Source: Mycobacterium neglectum
GTDB lineage: Bacteria > Actinomycetota > Actinomycetes > Mycobacteriales > Mycobacteriaceae
NCBI RefSeq assembly: GCF_002591975.1
Contig: NZ_NVQE01000012.1
Location: 1-64,000, forward strand
Length of the DNA stretch: 64,000 nucleotides
Direction: 5' to 3'
The notes beneath the pieces are model-generated. The model did no database searches, was not told the DNA's origin, and saw only the letters and a program-made list of their open reading frames with translations. Made by a program: the position numbers and the translations under genes. Positions 8,757 through 16,164 of this stretch are shown piece by piece. The stretch's first letter is position 1. Each line of letters starts with the position of its first letter.

Positions 8757-8775
8757 ACAGGTAAGGCTAGCCTCA
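8757..8775 (+). promoter_or_regulatory. IdeR (iron box) upstream of mbtL
   Basis: ACAGGTAAGGCTAGCCTCA matches the 19-bp IdeR consensus at 14 positions and is centred 39 bases before the mbtL start. IdeR bound to Fe2+ would repress the mbtL-mbtM-mbtN operon in iron-replete cells. A TAGCCT hexamer inside the box could be the -10 element. Confidence 0.8.
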
Positions 8776-8804
8776 CTTCGGATTCCCGTGTACCGTCGCA
8801 CGCC

Positions 8805-9074
8805 GTGACCTCGTCTAATCCTGAAGCGGTGAGCGCGGCTCTCACCGAGATCCTGAGCGAAGACATGAATGTCGATATTCGCCGGGTCACCAGAGAATCC
8901 AGACTGATCGACGACGTCGGACTCGACTCGGTGGCGTTCGCGGTCGGCATGGTGGCCATCGAGGACAAACTCGGCGTCGCGCTGTCCGAAGAGGACCTGC
9001 TCAGCTGCGATACCGTCGGCGACCTCGAAGCGGCCATCCTCGCTAAGGTGCCCGCGGGCCAGCCGAACTCGTGA
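8805..9074 (+). CDS. mbtL: mycobactin acyl carrier protein MbtL
   Basis: An 89-residue acyl carrier protein that holds the long fatty acyl chain as a phosphopantetheine thioester for transfer to the lysine of mycobactin. The attachment serine is Ser42 in DDVGLDSVAFAVGMV. Helix 3 and the rest of the fold (VGDLEAAILAKV) are normal. GTG at 8805 is the start because the ACP fold begins there; the frame runs further upstream through the promoter region without meaning. An IdeR box lies directly upstream. The stop overlaps the GTG of mbtM (GTGA). Gene order matches Rv1344-Rv1346 of M. tuberculosis. Confidence 0.9.
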   Translation: MTSSNPEAVSAALTEILSEDMNVDIRRVTRESRLIDDVGLDSVAFAVGMVAIEDKLGVALSEEDLLSCDTVGDLEAAILAKVPAGQPNS

Positions 9075-10651
9075 CCGTGCTGGCTGCGGCGCTGTCGGCG
9101 GCGATGCGGGGCGCCCCAACCAAGCTTGCGGTGCTCGATCCCGACAACGATAGGTGGGTCCGCCACCCCTGGCAGGAGGTCCACGCGCGGTCGGAGAACG
9201 TCGCCGACCGCATCGTCGACGACGGATCGACGGCCGTCGGCCTCGTCGGCGAGCCGACCGTGGAATTCCTCGCCGCCATTCCGGGCACGTTCTTCGCGGG
9301 GGCAGCGCTGTCGATCCTGCCCGGGCCCATCCGTCGTGCTGATCCGCGGCAATGGTCTCAGACGACCCTTGACCGGTTCCGCAGCATCGGAGTGACAACG
9401 GTCTTCAGTAACGGCACAGAGTTGGAACTGTTGCGTGAGAACGCCAACGGGATCGTCGTCCACGATCTCGGCGACGTCGCCCACGCCCATCGTTCAACCA
9501 CTTTCGAAGGACCGCTGACCGCGGAGGTCGCGATCCTGCAAGGTACCGCGGGGTCGACGGGAACTCCACGCACAGCACAGATTTCACCGGCAGCCGAATT
9601 GGCCAATCTCCGCGGACTGATCGCACGCGTCAACATCGATGAAAAAAGTCGCCTACAAAGCTGGTTGCCGATCTACCACGACATGGGCTTGGCCGTCATG
9701 CTGGTATCCACGCTGGCCCAGGCAGACCTTTGGCAAGCGCCCACAAAGGCCTTCGCCGGCAACCCGTTCGGCTGGTTGAACTGGCTCCATGAGAGCGAGG
9801 CGACGATGACCGCGGCGCCCAATATGGCGTTCAACATCATCGGCAAATACGCCAGCGGCCTGTCGGGTCTCAATCTGAGCAACCTCGGCTACACGCTCAA
9901 CGGCGGAGAACCCGTCGACTGCGACGGGTATGCCCGCTTCTCCGCTGAGATGGCCCGGTTCGGCTTCAACCCGAACTCACTTTCCCCATCCTACGGACTG
10001 GCCGAATCCACCTGTGCTGTAACGATTCCCGAACCATTCAACGGTCTTCGAATTGACGAGGTCGCCGTCACGACTGACGCTGGTGAGTCCACTCGGCGTT
10101 TCGCGGTTCTCGGCCATCCGATCGACGGGATGGAGCTCAGGGTGAACACCGAGCAGCCTCACGCCACCGAGGTGACCGGTCGCGAGGTCGGCGAAATCGA
10201 GATCCGCGGCACGTCACTGATGAACGGCTACGTCGGCGAAGCGCCGATCAATCCCCAGGAGTGGCTGCCCACTGGAGATCTCGGGTACATCACCGACGAA
10301 GGACTCGTCGTCTGTGGCCGCGCAAAGGAACTCATCACCGTCGCGGGGCGCAACGTGTTCCCCAACGAGATCGAACGGATCGCCAGCCAGATCGACGGCG
10401 TGCGGGACGGTTGCGTAGTGGCGATCGGTACGGGTGAGGCAACCGCACGGCCCCGGCTCATCATCACCGCGGAGTTCAAGGGTGATGACGAACTCGCGGC
10501 GCGCAGTGCCGTCGTGGCACGGGTGGCATCGGAATGCGGCGTGGTGCCCGCCGATGTCGTGTTCGTGAAACCTGGTGCGCTACCCCGGACGTCATCGGGC
10601 AAGCTGCGCCGGTTGGAGGTCAAGCGCAACCTGGAGGGGGCCAGCCGATGA
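9071..10651 (+). CDS. mbtM: fatty acyl-AMP/ACP ligase MbtM (FadD33)
   Basis: A 526-residue adenylating enzyme that activates a long-chain fatty acid as acyl-AMP and loads it on MbtL. The ATP P-loop is [16 protein letters not shown], the aromatic/acid motif SYGLAEST is about residue 305, and [19 protein letters not shown] with [10 protein letters not shown] forms the hinge. The catalytic lysine lies in [14 protein letters not shown] near the C-terminus. It starts at GTG coupled to mbtL and its stop overlaps the ATG of mbtN (ATGA). It corresponds to FadD33/Rv1345. Confidence 0.92.
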   Translation: MTVLAAALSAAMRGAPTKLAVLDPDNDRWVRHPWQEVHARSENVADRIVDDGSTAVGLVGEPTVEFLAAIPGTFFAGAALSILPGPIRRADPRQWSQTTLDRFRSIGVTTVFSNGTELELLRENANGIVVHDLGDVAHAHRSTTFEGPLTAEVAILQGTAGSTGTPRTAQISPAAELANLRGLIARVNIDEKSRLQSWLPIYHDMGLAVMLVSTLAQADLWQAPTKAFAGNPFGWLNWLHESEATMTAAPNMAFNIIGKYASGLSGLNLSNLGYTLNGGEPVDCDGYARFSAEMARFGFNPNSLSPSYGLAESTCAVTIPEPFNGLRIDEVAVTTDAGESTRRFAVLGHPIDGMELRVNTEQPHATEVTGREVGEIEIRGTSLMNGYVGEAPINPQEWLPTGDLGYITDEGLVVCGRAKELITVAGRNVFPNEIERIASQIDGVRDGCVVAIGTGEATARPRLIITAEFKGDDELAARSAVVARVASECGVVPADVVFVKPGALPRTSSGKLRRLEVKRNLEGASR

Positions 10652-11814
10652 CGGAATCGGCAGACGCTCCTCCGGCGGAGGACTACAGCGACCTGCTCGA
10701 CCGGGTCTTCGATGACCGAGTCACGAAGTGGACGGCTGAGGCCGAAGAAACCGAACGCTTCCCCCGAAAGCTCATCGAATACCTGGGTGAGTCAGGCGTT
10801 TTCGCCGCCAAATGGCCGGCAGGCCAGCAGAACTCCGATGTCGCCAAGGTCATCGCGTTGGCTCGCAAGCTCGGTGTGTTGGGATCGGCGGGCGTCGGCG
10901 TCGGTGTGGGTTTGCATGACTCGGCGATCGCGATCCTGCGCCGCTTCGGCAAGTCGGACTATCTGCGCAACATCGCCGAGCAGGCCATCCGCGGCGAGGC
11001 GGTGTTGTGCATCGGCGCCTCCGAGCAGTCGGGCGGATCCGACCTGCAGATCGTCGGCACCGAGGTTCGCTCCGTGCGGGACGGCTTCGAGGTCAAGGGC
11101 ATCAAGAAGTTCGTCTCGCTGTCCCCCGTCGCCGACTACGTCATGGCGGTGGCGCGCAACGTCGACCATGACCCGAACAGCAAGCACGGCAGCGTGGTCG
11201 TCATCGCCGTCCCACTGACGCAGTGCGAGATTCAGCCGCAGTACCGAAAAGTCGGCGCCGGACCGTTGGACACCGCTGCCGTGCACATCGACACCTGGGT
11301 GCCCGCCGACGCGCTGGTCGCCCGCGCGGGCATCGGCCTGGCCGCGATCTCCTGGGGACTGGCGCAGGAGCGGATGTCGGTGGCCGGCCTCGTGTCGACG
11401 TCGGCTCAGCGGGTCATCGGGATCACGCTGGCGCGCATGATGACTCGCCGCCAGTTCGGCCATACGTTGTACGAGCATCAGGCACTGCGGTTGCGCATCG
11501 CCGACCTGCAGGCCCGCGTCGACATGTTGCGCTACGCACTCGACGGTATCGCCGCGACGGGCAAGCTGGACCTCCGCGCCGCCGCGGCCATGAAGGTCAA
11601 CGCGGCGCGCCTCGGCGAAGAGGTGCTCAACGAGTGCATGCACATCTTCGGCGGCTCGGGCTACCTCGTGGATGAGACGCCGCTGGGCAGGTGGTGGCGG
11701 GATATGAAGCTGGCGCGCGTCGGCGGCGGCACCGACGAGGTGCTGTGGGAGTTGGTCGCGGCGGCGATGAAGCCGGACTACGACGGCTACGCCGAGTTCA
11801 ACCAGCTCCCCTAG
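10648..11814 (+). CDS. mbtN: acyl-ACP dehydrogenase MbtN (FadE14)
   Basis: A 388-residue flavoprotein of the acyl-CoA dehydrogenase family that introduces the double bond of the mycobactin acyl chain while it is attached to MbtL. Visible family blocks are [18 protein letters not shown] (flavin contact), [15 protein letters not shown] and the C-terminal [20 protein letters not shown]. The ATG at 10648 overlaps the mbtM stop. It is the last gene of the operon; a 117-bp gap with no clear hairpin separates it from the convergent YceI gene. It corresponds to Rv1346. Confidence 0.92.
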   Translation: MTESADAPPAEDYSDLLDRVFDDRVTKWTAEAEETERFPRKLIEYLGESGVFAAKWPAGQQNSDVAKVIALARKLGVLGSAGVGVGVGLHDSAIAILRRFGKSDYLRNIAEQAIRGEAVLCIGASEQSGGSDLQIVGTEVRSVRDGFEVKGIKKFVSLSPVADYVMAVARNVDHDPNSKHGSVVVIAVPLTQCEIQPQYRKVGAGPLDTAAVHIDTWVPADALVARAGIGLAAISWGLAQERMSVAGLVSTSAQRVIGITLARMMTRRQFGHTLYEHQALRLRIADLQARVDMLRYALDGIAATGKLDLRAAAAMKVNAARLGEEVLNECMHIFGGSGYLVDETPLGRWWRDMKLARVGGGTDEVLWELVAAAMKPDYDGYAEFNQLP

Positions 11815-11931
11815 GGCTCACGCGCGCAGCTCCACCGCGAACAGACGCAAATGTCCAGCTTTACCGGCGTGTCGGGTACATAAGCGTTCCCCAGCTTCGC
11901 GTGGGCCCAGCTCGCGCCGAAAGCAGGTGAC

Positions 11932-12630
11932 CTACTTCTTGGCGAGGTTGACCAGGAACTCGATCGTGCCCGTGGGCTCGACAGTCACGAACCCTGCGAA
12001 ATCTGGTGGCGTGACGTTGAAGTCAGTCCAGGTGACCGGGACAGAACCGGCGGCAACGATGGTGTCGCCGGAGCGTTGAACGTCGACCTTCGCGGTCACG
12101 TCGCGTGAGGCGCCCTTGACCGTCAAGCTCACGGGGACATCCAGCGTCACCGATGCGCCGCTGTCCGGCACGGATGCGACGTCGACCGGCTGGGTGACGC
12201 GCACCTCGGCGGTCGGGAACTTGGCGGTGTCGAGAATGTCCTCGCCGCGAAACTGGTTGTCGCGTGAGCTCTCCGGGGAGGTGATCGATGCCACGTCGAC
12301 GGTGAACGTCGCCGACTCCAGCTTCGACGCAGCCACCACCGCCTCGCCAGTGACATTCGGTGTCCGGCCGTTGACGGTCAGCGGTGAGCCACGCAGGATC
12401 TCGTCAACGCGATAACCCGCCTGTGTGCGCGCGGCGGCGTCGTCCGGTCCCGGCACCACGGTCCACGTCCCATTGACATCTGTGGTCGCCGCCGCCGTCT
12501 GGCCGGGCAGCGTCAGCTCGGCGTCGGCTTCACCGGCGATGAACTCGCGATAGATCCACGGTCCGGCCGTGAACCCGACAATGGCGAGCACAACCACGAC
12601 GCCGAGCACCCACAGCACAGCCTTCTTCAT
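11932..12630 (-). CDS. YceI-domain protein with N-terminal membrane anchor
   Basis: A 232-residue protein. Residues 6-24 (LWVLGVVVVLAIVGFTAGP) are a signal anchor or uncleaved signal peptide. From about residue 50 a YceI/lipocalin-like beta barrel follows (GTWTVVPG, RVDEILRGSPLTVNGRTPNVTGEAV, ending VTPPDFAGFVTVEPTGTIEFLVNL). YceI proteins bind isoprenoid-type lipids in the periplasm. It begins 11 bases after mbtK on the same strand and is probably transcribed from the same iron-regulated promoter. A role in handling the amphiphilic siderophore is only a guess from position. Confidence 0.85.
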   Translation of the reverse strand: MKKAVLWVLGVVVVLAIVGFTAGPWIYREFIAGEADAELTLPGQTAAATTDVNGTWTVVPGPDDAAARTQAGYRVDEILRGSPLTVNGRTPNVTGEAVVAASKLESATFTVDVASITSPESSRDNQFRGEDILDTAKFPTAEVRVTQPVDVASVPDSGASVTLDVPVSLTVKGASRDVTAKVDVQRSGDTIVAAGSVPVTWTDFNVTPPDFAGFVTVEPTGTIEFLVNLAKK

Positions 12631-12641
12631 GGCACGGAACG

Positions 12642-13274
12642 CTAGCCGATGTCGGGTGCGTCCGACGGCGAACGGGGCAGCGCGTACAACGCCATTCGCC
12701 GATTGGACATGTCGTGCTCACCGAGGAAAACAGCACCGGCGTATTCGCAGACGGCCCGCGCTCCGCTGTTTCGGTGGTCCGGGTCGAACATGATGCGACG
12801 GCAACGAGGTTCGAGCTCGAAGATGTTGGCAACCAAGCGAGGCAACATGATCGGCGCGATTCCGCGGTTGACGAACCGCATCTCCGCGATTGCTGCGTGC
12901 AGACCGATGTCGTACGGATCTGCGTCATAACACGGAGCAATCGAGTCTTTCGCCGCTCGGTACAGCTCGACATAGACGAACGGCTGGCCGCGGAAACTAC
13001 CGATGAACGGCCGGGAGTATTCGCCGTCGAGTTGGGCTTGCAGGTAACGCTGCCAGCGCTCCGGCGGCCAGGCGTACTCCCATGACTCCACCAGGTGCCG
13101 GCGGTTCATCCACTCCGACACCATCTCCGCGTCGGTTGCAGCATCGACGAGGCGGACGCCATAGGGTTCGCCCAGGGTAGGCGTCGGCGGCGCGCCCACC
13201 GCGCGGACCTCGTCGGATATCGATGTCAGCTCGCGGGGCAAGACGGGTGATGGGGCCCGGTCAATCTCGGTCAT
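12642..13274 (-). CDS. mbtK: mycobactin lysine N-acyltransferase MbtK
   Basis: A 210-residue GNAT-fold enzyme that moves the fatty acyl group from MbtL to the epsilon-amino group of lysine in mycobactin. Family blocks include [56 protein letters not shown] and the acyl-CoA-type loop [19 protein letters not shown]. An IdeR box lies 26 bases before the ATG. Together with mbtL-mbtM-mbtN it makes the mbt-2 acylation module (Rv1347c homologue). Here three of the genes and mbtK face each other across a convergent gap. Confidence 0.92.
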   Translation of the reverse strand: MTEIDRAPSPVLPRELTSISDEVRAVGAPPTPTLGEPYGVRLVDAATDAEMVSEWMNRRHLVESWEYAWPPERWQRYLQAQLDGEYSRPFIGSFRGQPFVYVELYRAAKDSIAPCYDADPYDIGLHAAIAEMRFVNRGIAPIMLPRLVANIFELEPRCRRIMFDPDHRNSGARAVCEYAGAVFLGEHDMSNRRMALYALPRSPSDAPDIG

Positions 13275-13299
13275 CGACCGCCGAGCCTACCGGAGCAAC

Positions 13300-13318
13300 T
13301 GAGGGTAGGTTTACCTAC
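13300..13318 (-). promoter_or_regulatory. IdeR (iron box) upstream of mbtK
   Basis: TGAGGGTAGGTTTACCTAC matches the 19-bp IdeR consensus at 14 positions. It contains a near-perfect dyad (GTAGGT/ACCTAC), so it reads similarly on both strands. Its centre is 35 bases upstream of mbtK. It also lies just past the 3' end of the 83-aa gene at 13332. Confidence 0.8.
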
Positions 13319-13331
13319 CTCACCCTCCTGG

Positions 13332-13583
13332 CTAAGGCACCGCTGAAAGCCAGTGATCTGCCAGCGCCGCGACCCAGTCGGCCGCGGCATGGGGGTCTTC
13401 GGGCGGCCCATCGACGATGACGAGTTCATCGACTCCGAGGTCCGCCAGTGGGACGATGTCGTCGAGATGCAGGGCGCGCAGCGCCACCGTCACGCGCAGC
13501 TCACTGCGGTCGCGGCCGTGCTCAGCGCACTGGTCGCCGAGGGCGTGCAATCCCAGTCGCGCGAGATCGCTGTCGCGGGTCAT
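13332..13583 (-). CDS. 83-aa protein resembling the C-terminus of an LLM (F420-type) oxidoreductase
   Basis: An 83-residue frame with LARLGLHALGDQCAEHGRD, LADLGVDELVIVDGPPED and AADWVAALADHW. This matches the last helix-strand-helix of luciferase-like monooxygenases, but the ~200 residues of the barrel are missing. Its ATG overlaps the stop of the proteasome-like gene by four bases (ATGA), so translation is coupled. It is either a gene remnant or a free-standing small protein. Upstream frames belong to the Ntn hydrolase, so it is not the 3' half of a recent frameshift. Confidence 0.55.
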   Translation of the reverse strand: MTRDSDLARLGLHALGDQCAEHGRDRSELRVTVALRALHLDDIVPLADLGVDELVIVDGPPEDPHAAADWVAALADHWLSAVP

Positions 13584-14275
13584 TCGAACAGTTCGTCGAT
13601 TGCTTTCTGCTCCAACTCAATCCATCGGCCCACGCGCTCGCGGACACGTGCGACGTCGTTCTCGTCGAAGTGCCGGGCCTCATCCGGCGTGATACGACAG
13701 ATGTCCATGGGACCGCCGACGCTCGGCGACGATGTGTCCAGTGTGTCGAGCACCCGCAGGGCGGCCACCACCCCGTAGTCGACGCTGCGCTTGGCCATCT
13801 GGAAATGCGCGAGCAGTGCGTAGGCCTGTTGGGCCATCGGCGAACCGCTGCCGACGGCCTGGAAGCCCGTCTCTTCGTGGTGCCCGATCAAGCCATGCGG
13901 ATCGATGTCGACGATGAAGGGTTTCCCGTTGGAGTAGCCGGCGGCCAGCATGTACGTCGACGGCGTCGCGCCGGGCTTGCCGCCGGGCACGTCGGAGATG
14001 AAGCTGCTGTAGTGCTGTTGGAGGACCGGAACGACTCGTTGTTGCAGAGCATGCCCGACGTCGGTCGCTTCGACGATCGCGTCCGCCTCGGCGTCGAAGA
14101 TCTGCTCGAGGTCGAACAGCACAGCCCGGGAGCCGCTCCCACCCCATGAGGCGTTCTTGCCGAGTGCGTGCAGCTTCTGCGCCGGATAGCTCACGCCGCG
14201 CACGGGATCGGTGATCTGGGAGTCCGACGCCATCACGACCCCGTCGGCACAGCGCAATGCGAGAACGACCGTCAC
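13580..14275 (-). CDS. proteasome-like Ntn hydrolase (orphan 20S-beta-related protein)
   Basis: A 231-residue protein that begins Met-Thr-Val-Val. If Met1 is removed, the new N-terminal Thr1, Asp17 (ASDSQ) and Lys33 (AQKLHAL) fall exactly on the catalytic numbering of proteasome beta subunits. A GSGS motif follows at about 141-144, in the usual region of the supporting serine. There is no propeptide, so maturation would need only methionine aminopeptidase. It differs from the prcB/prcA pair and has no proteasome partner, ATPase or Pup gene nearby. The only coupled gene is the 83-aa protein. The predicted role is a small cytoplasmic peptidase or amidohydrolase; the substrate is unknown. Confidence 0.75.
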   Translation of the reverse strand: MTVVLALRCADGVVMASDSQITDPVRGVSYPAQKLHALGKNASWGGSGSRAVLFDLEQIFDAEADAIVEATDVGHALQQRVVPVLQQHYSSFISDVPGGKPGATPSTYMLAAGYSNGKPFIVDIDPHGLIGHHEETGFQAVGSGSPMAQQAYALLAHFQMAKRSVDYGVVAALRVLDTLDTSSPSVGGPMDICRITPDEARHFDENDVARVRERVGRWIELEQKAIDELFE

Positions 14276-14335
14276 AACTCAGGTCTTACCCACATCGGGC
14301 GTTCGTCTCACGCCGCACCGTGGAATCGTGGACGG

Positions 14336-14530
14336 ATGGACGTCGACCGGGTCGCAGAACTGACGCGCTGGCAGGACTCCGGTGCCGTATGGGAAGTGGT
14401 CGCGCGGCGCGGCGACACTCTGACGGTCGCCCTGTTGCGCTGTGATGGCGGCGAAGAGATGGACCGGTTCACCTCCGACGATTCACGACTGCGGGCATTC
14501 ATCGGCGAGCGGCAGAGCAGCGAGGACTAG
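14336..14530 (+). CDS. small conserved-looking acidic protein (64 aa)
   Basis: A 64-residue frame from ATG at 14336: MDVDRVAELTRWQDSGAVW followed by EVVARRGDTLTVALLRCDGG and an acidic end. The alternation of strands (WEVVARRGDTLTVALL) suggests a small beta-rich fold. It is divergent from the proteasome-like gene 60 bases away and is followed by a strong hairpin terminator. I do not recognise a function. Confidence 0.6.
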   Translation: MDVDRVAELTRWQDSGAVWEVVARRGDTLTVALLRCDGGEEMDRFTSDDSRLRAFIGERQSSED

Positions 14531-14531
14531 C

Positions 14532-14546
14532 GACGCGCTGGTCAAT
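14532..14546. repeat. 15-bp direct repeat, copy 1
   Basis: GACGCGCTGGTCAAT occurs here and again, exact and in the same orientation, at 14992-15006. The two copies bracket the secreted proline-rich protein gene. Confidence 0.7.
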
Positions 14547-14551
14547 ACGCA

Positions 14552-14582
14552 CGGTCGCCCCGCCCTGGGGACGGGGCGACCG
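14552..14582. terminator. bidirectional hairpin terminator
   Basis: CGGTCGCCCCG and CGGGGCGACCG form a perfect 11-bp stem around a 9-base loop. It lies between the convergent genes ending at 14530 and 14608. No U-tract follows, as is usual for mycobacterial terminators. Confidence 0.7.
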
Positions 14583-14587
14583 CGTAC

Positions 14588-14614
14588 GTGTCATCAGAAC
14601 TGTGTCATCAGAAC
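14588..14614. repeat. tandem 13-bp duplication across a stop codon
   Basis: GTGTCATCAGAAC occurs twice with one base between (14588-14600 and 14602-14614). The second copy contains the stop codon of the secreted protein gene. Confidence 0.65.
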
Positions 14615-14958
14615 GGAGCCGTCCTGAACCCGCCATCCCAATGCACGCCCCAGGCGTTCAACTCGCTGTTCCACTCAACTGGCAGCCAAGGCGCCCAGTA
14701 CGGCGGCGGCGGTGCCGGCGGCGCCCACACCGGCACGATGACGCGATGCCCTGGCGGCGGAAGGCCGCGCTGCCCTGGTGGCAACGGGTTGCCCGGTACT
14801 CCGACGTTCACTCCGGGACCAGGCACCGGCGGCCACGGCGGACCCGGCGGGCCCGGCCATTTCGGGTCCCCGTTGGCAACACCCGCACCAATCCCGAGTG
14901 CACCGCCGACGAGAGCGCCAGCACATATCACCGTGACGAGGCTTTTCTTGACATTCAT
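14608..14958 (-). CDS. secreted proline-rich protein
   Basis: A 116-residue exported protein. MNVKKSLVTVICAGALVGGA is a typical signal peptide with cleavage probably near GVANG-DPKW at about residue 30. The mature part is dominated by Pro, Gly and Trp (for example GPPGPPWPPVPGPG and WAPPAPPPPYWAPW) and ends NAWGVHWDGGFRTAPF. Small proteins of this kind are common in mycobacterial secretomes and have no assigned activity. The ATG at 14958 is chosen because the signal peptide starts there and GGAG lies 9 bases upstream. The frame is open further upstream without similarity. Confidence 0.75.
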   Translation of the reverse strand: MNVKKSLVTVICAGALVGGALGIGAGVANGDPKWPGPPGPPWPPVPGPGVNVGVPGNPLPPGQRGLPPPGHRVIVPVWAPPAPPPPYWAPWLPVEWNSELNAWGVHWDGGFRTAPF

Positions 14959-14991
14959 CAGGTCGACTCCTTCGATCGCCCGCCACACACG

Positions 14992-15006
14992 GACGCGCTG
15001 GTCAAT
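14992..15006. repeat. 15-bp direct repeat, copy 2
   Basis: An exact copy of GACGCGCTGGTCAAT (also at 14532-14546), located 34 bases upstream of the start of the secreted protein gene. Confidence 0.7.
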
Positions 15007-15049
15007 CCGACCCCCAGACCGTATTGGGCTACCCGCCGTCGACCGACGT

Positions 15050-15589
15050 CTAAACGCCTGCTCGGCGAACCAGTTCGACGAACGCTGCCGCCGCCGCATC
15101 GACACCATCGTGATCGTCGGTGGCGACCAGGTCGAGCAGCAGTCCGCGAGCCACGGCCAGGCCGAGTCTCATGGTCGCGGGGTCCGTCACCGGCCCGGTG
15201 CCGTTGACCAGCCAGGTGTCCACGGCACCGGGCAGCATCCCCGCGAAGGGCTGCTCACCCTGCACGCCGCGCGCGTAGCACTCGAAGAACAGGCGCTCAA
15301 ACGGGCGCAACTCGGGCCGGCGCAGGTTGGCCCACATCGCGGCAATCGCATCGGCCGGGTCGGTCGGCAGTTCCCGCATCATCGACATCTGACGGCGCTC
15401 GACCTCACCGACTATCGCCAGCAGCAGTTCGTTGCGTGAGCCGAAATGGTGCAGCAGCATCCGGTGGCTCGTCCCGACCGCAGCCGCCACATCCCGAAGC
15501 GATCGGTCGCCGATCCCTCGTACAGCGAACTCCTCGACCACCGCGTCGAGCAGTTCCTGGCGCCGCTCGAGATCAGGAGGGCGGGCCAT
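15050..15589 (-). CDS. TetR/AcrR family transcriptional regulator
   Basis: A 179-residue repressor. The N-terminal helix-turn-helix is readable as EFAVRGIGDRSLRDVAAAVG followed by TSHRMLLHHFGSRNELLLAI, the canonical TetR recognition region. The C-terminal ligand domain is divergent. Its start overlaps the end of the SRPBCC gene by 17 bases, so the two form one operon. A perfect palindrome at the SRPBCC start codon is the likely autoregulatory operator. The ligand may be the molecule bound by the SRPBCC partner. Confidence 0.85.
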   Translation of the reverse strand: MARPPDLERRQELLDAVVEEFAVRGIGDRSLRDVAAAVGTSHRMLLHHFGSRNELLLAIVGEVERRQMSMMRELPTDPADAIAAMWANLRRPELRPFERLFFECYARGVQGEQPFAGMLPGAVDTWLVNGTGPVTDPATMRLGLAVARGLLLDLVATDDHDGVDAAAAAFVELVRRAGV

Positions 15590-16019
15590 CGAGGTGGTGC
15601 ATATGTTCGCTTCGGGCTTTCAGGCCCGCGGCCTCCAAGTCCAGGTATCGACGGGTCATCGATCGCATCGCCAGTCCGACGAGCGCACCGATAGGGCCGC
15701 CCTGGTCGATCTGCTGACGGACTCGCGCGCGCTGATCTGACAGCGGCTCGATGTCGTGGCTGGCCTTGGTCAGCCCACCGGGTGAGCGCTGCACCCAGGT
15801 CCATGACCTGCCCGGTTCGACATCGGTGACCTCCCAGACGAGCTTGGGCATCCGCGGCTGTTTGAGCTCGAAACGCTTGCCCACCGCAATGCCGGGTCCG
15901 TCGAGCGCGACCAGGCTGGTGACCGAGGCGGTCCATTCGGGCCAGCGCTCGACATCACTGAAGACATCCCAGACGACAGTCGCCGGTGCGTCGATGTCGA
16001 CGCCGCAATCGGTAATCAT
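15573..16019 (-). CDS. SRPBCC (START/Bet v1-like) family protein
   Basis: A 148-residue ligand-binding fold. It has the usual N-terminal VDIDAPATVVWDVFSDVERWPEWTA, then FELKQPRMPKLVWEVTDVEPG and the hydrophobic-pocket strand SWTWVQRSPGGLTKASHDIE. Such proteins bind or modify small lipophilic molecules such as polyketides in the cytoplasm. The ATG at 16019 lies inside a palindromic operator, leaving no room for an SD sequence, so the transcript may be leaderless. It is co-operonic with the TetR gene. Confidence 0.85.
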   Translation of the reverse strand: MITDCGVDIDAPATVVWDVFSDVERWPEWTASVTSLVALDGPGIAVGKRFELKQPRMPKLVWEVTDVEPGRSWTWVQRSPGGLTKASHDIEPLSDQRARVRQQIDQGGPIGALVGLAMRSMTRRYLDLEAAGLKARSEHMHHLDGPPS

Positions 16020-16036
16020 GTACCAAACGGTACATG
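16017..16036. promoter_or_regulatory. palindromic operator at the SRPBCC-TetR start
   Basis: CATGTACC-AAAC-GGTACATG is a perfect inverted repeat with 8-bp arms and a 4-bp spacer. The start codon of the SRPBCC gene is part of the left arm. Its size and symmetry fit a TetR dimer site. Confidence 0.65.
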
Positions 16037-16164
16037 AATCGATCTTTCGGGGGAAGCCTCCATCCCCCGCAAACAACTGAAAGTGCGTGCGGAAACCGCC
16101 GGACCGCCATACCGTCGAGCAACGGCTGAAGCTCCCCTTCAGCGGATTTACGGAAGGTCCTTCC

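Noticed and set aside
13332..13583. 83-aa gene as the 3' part of a recently frameshifted LLM gene
   Set aside because: The DNA upstream encodes the intact Ntn hydrolase with an ATGA overlap, so no missing N-terminal part exists there.
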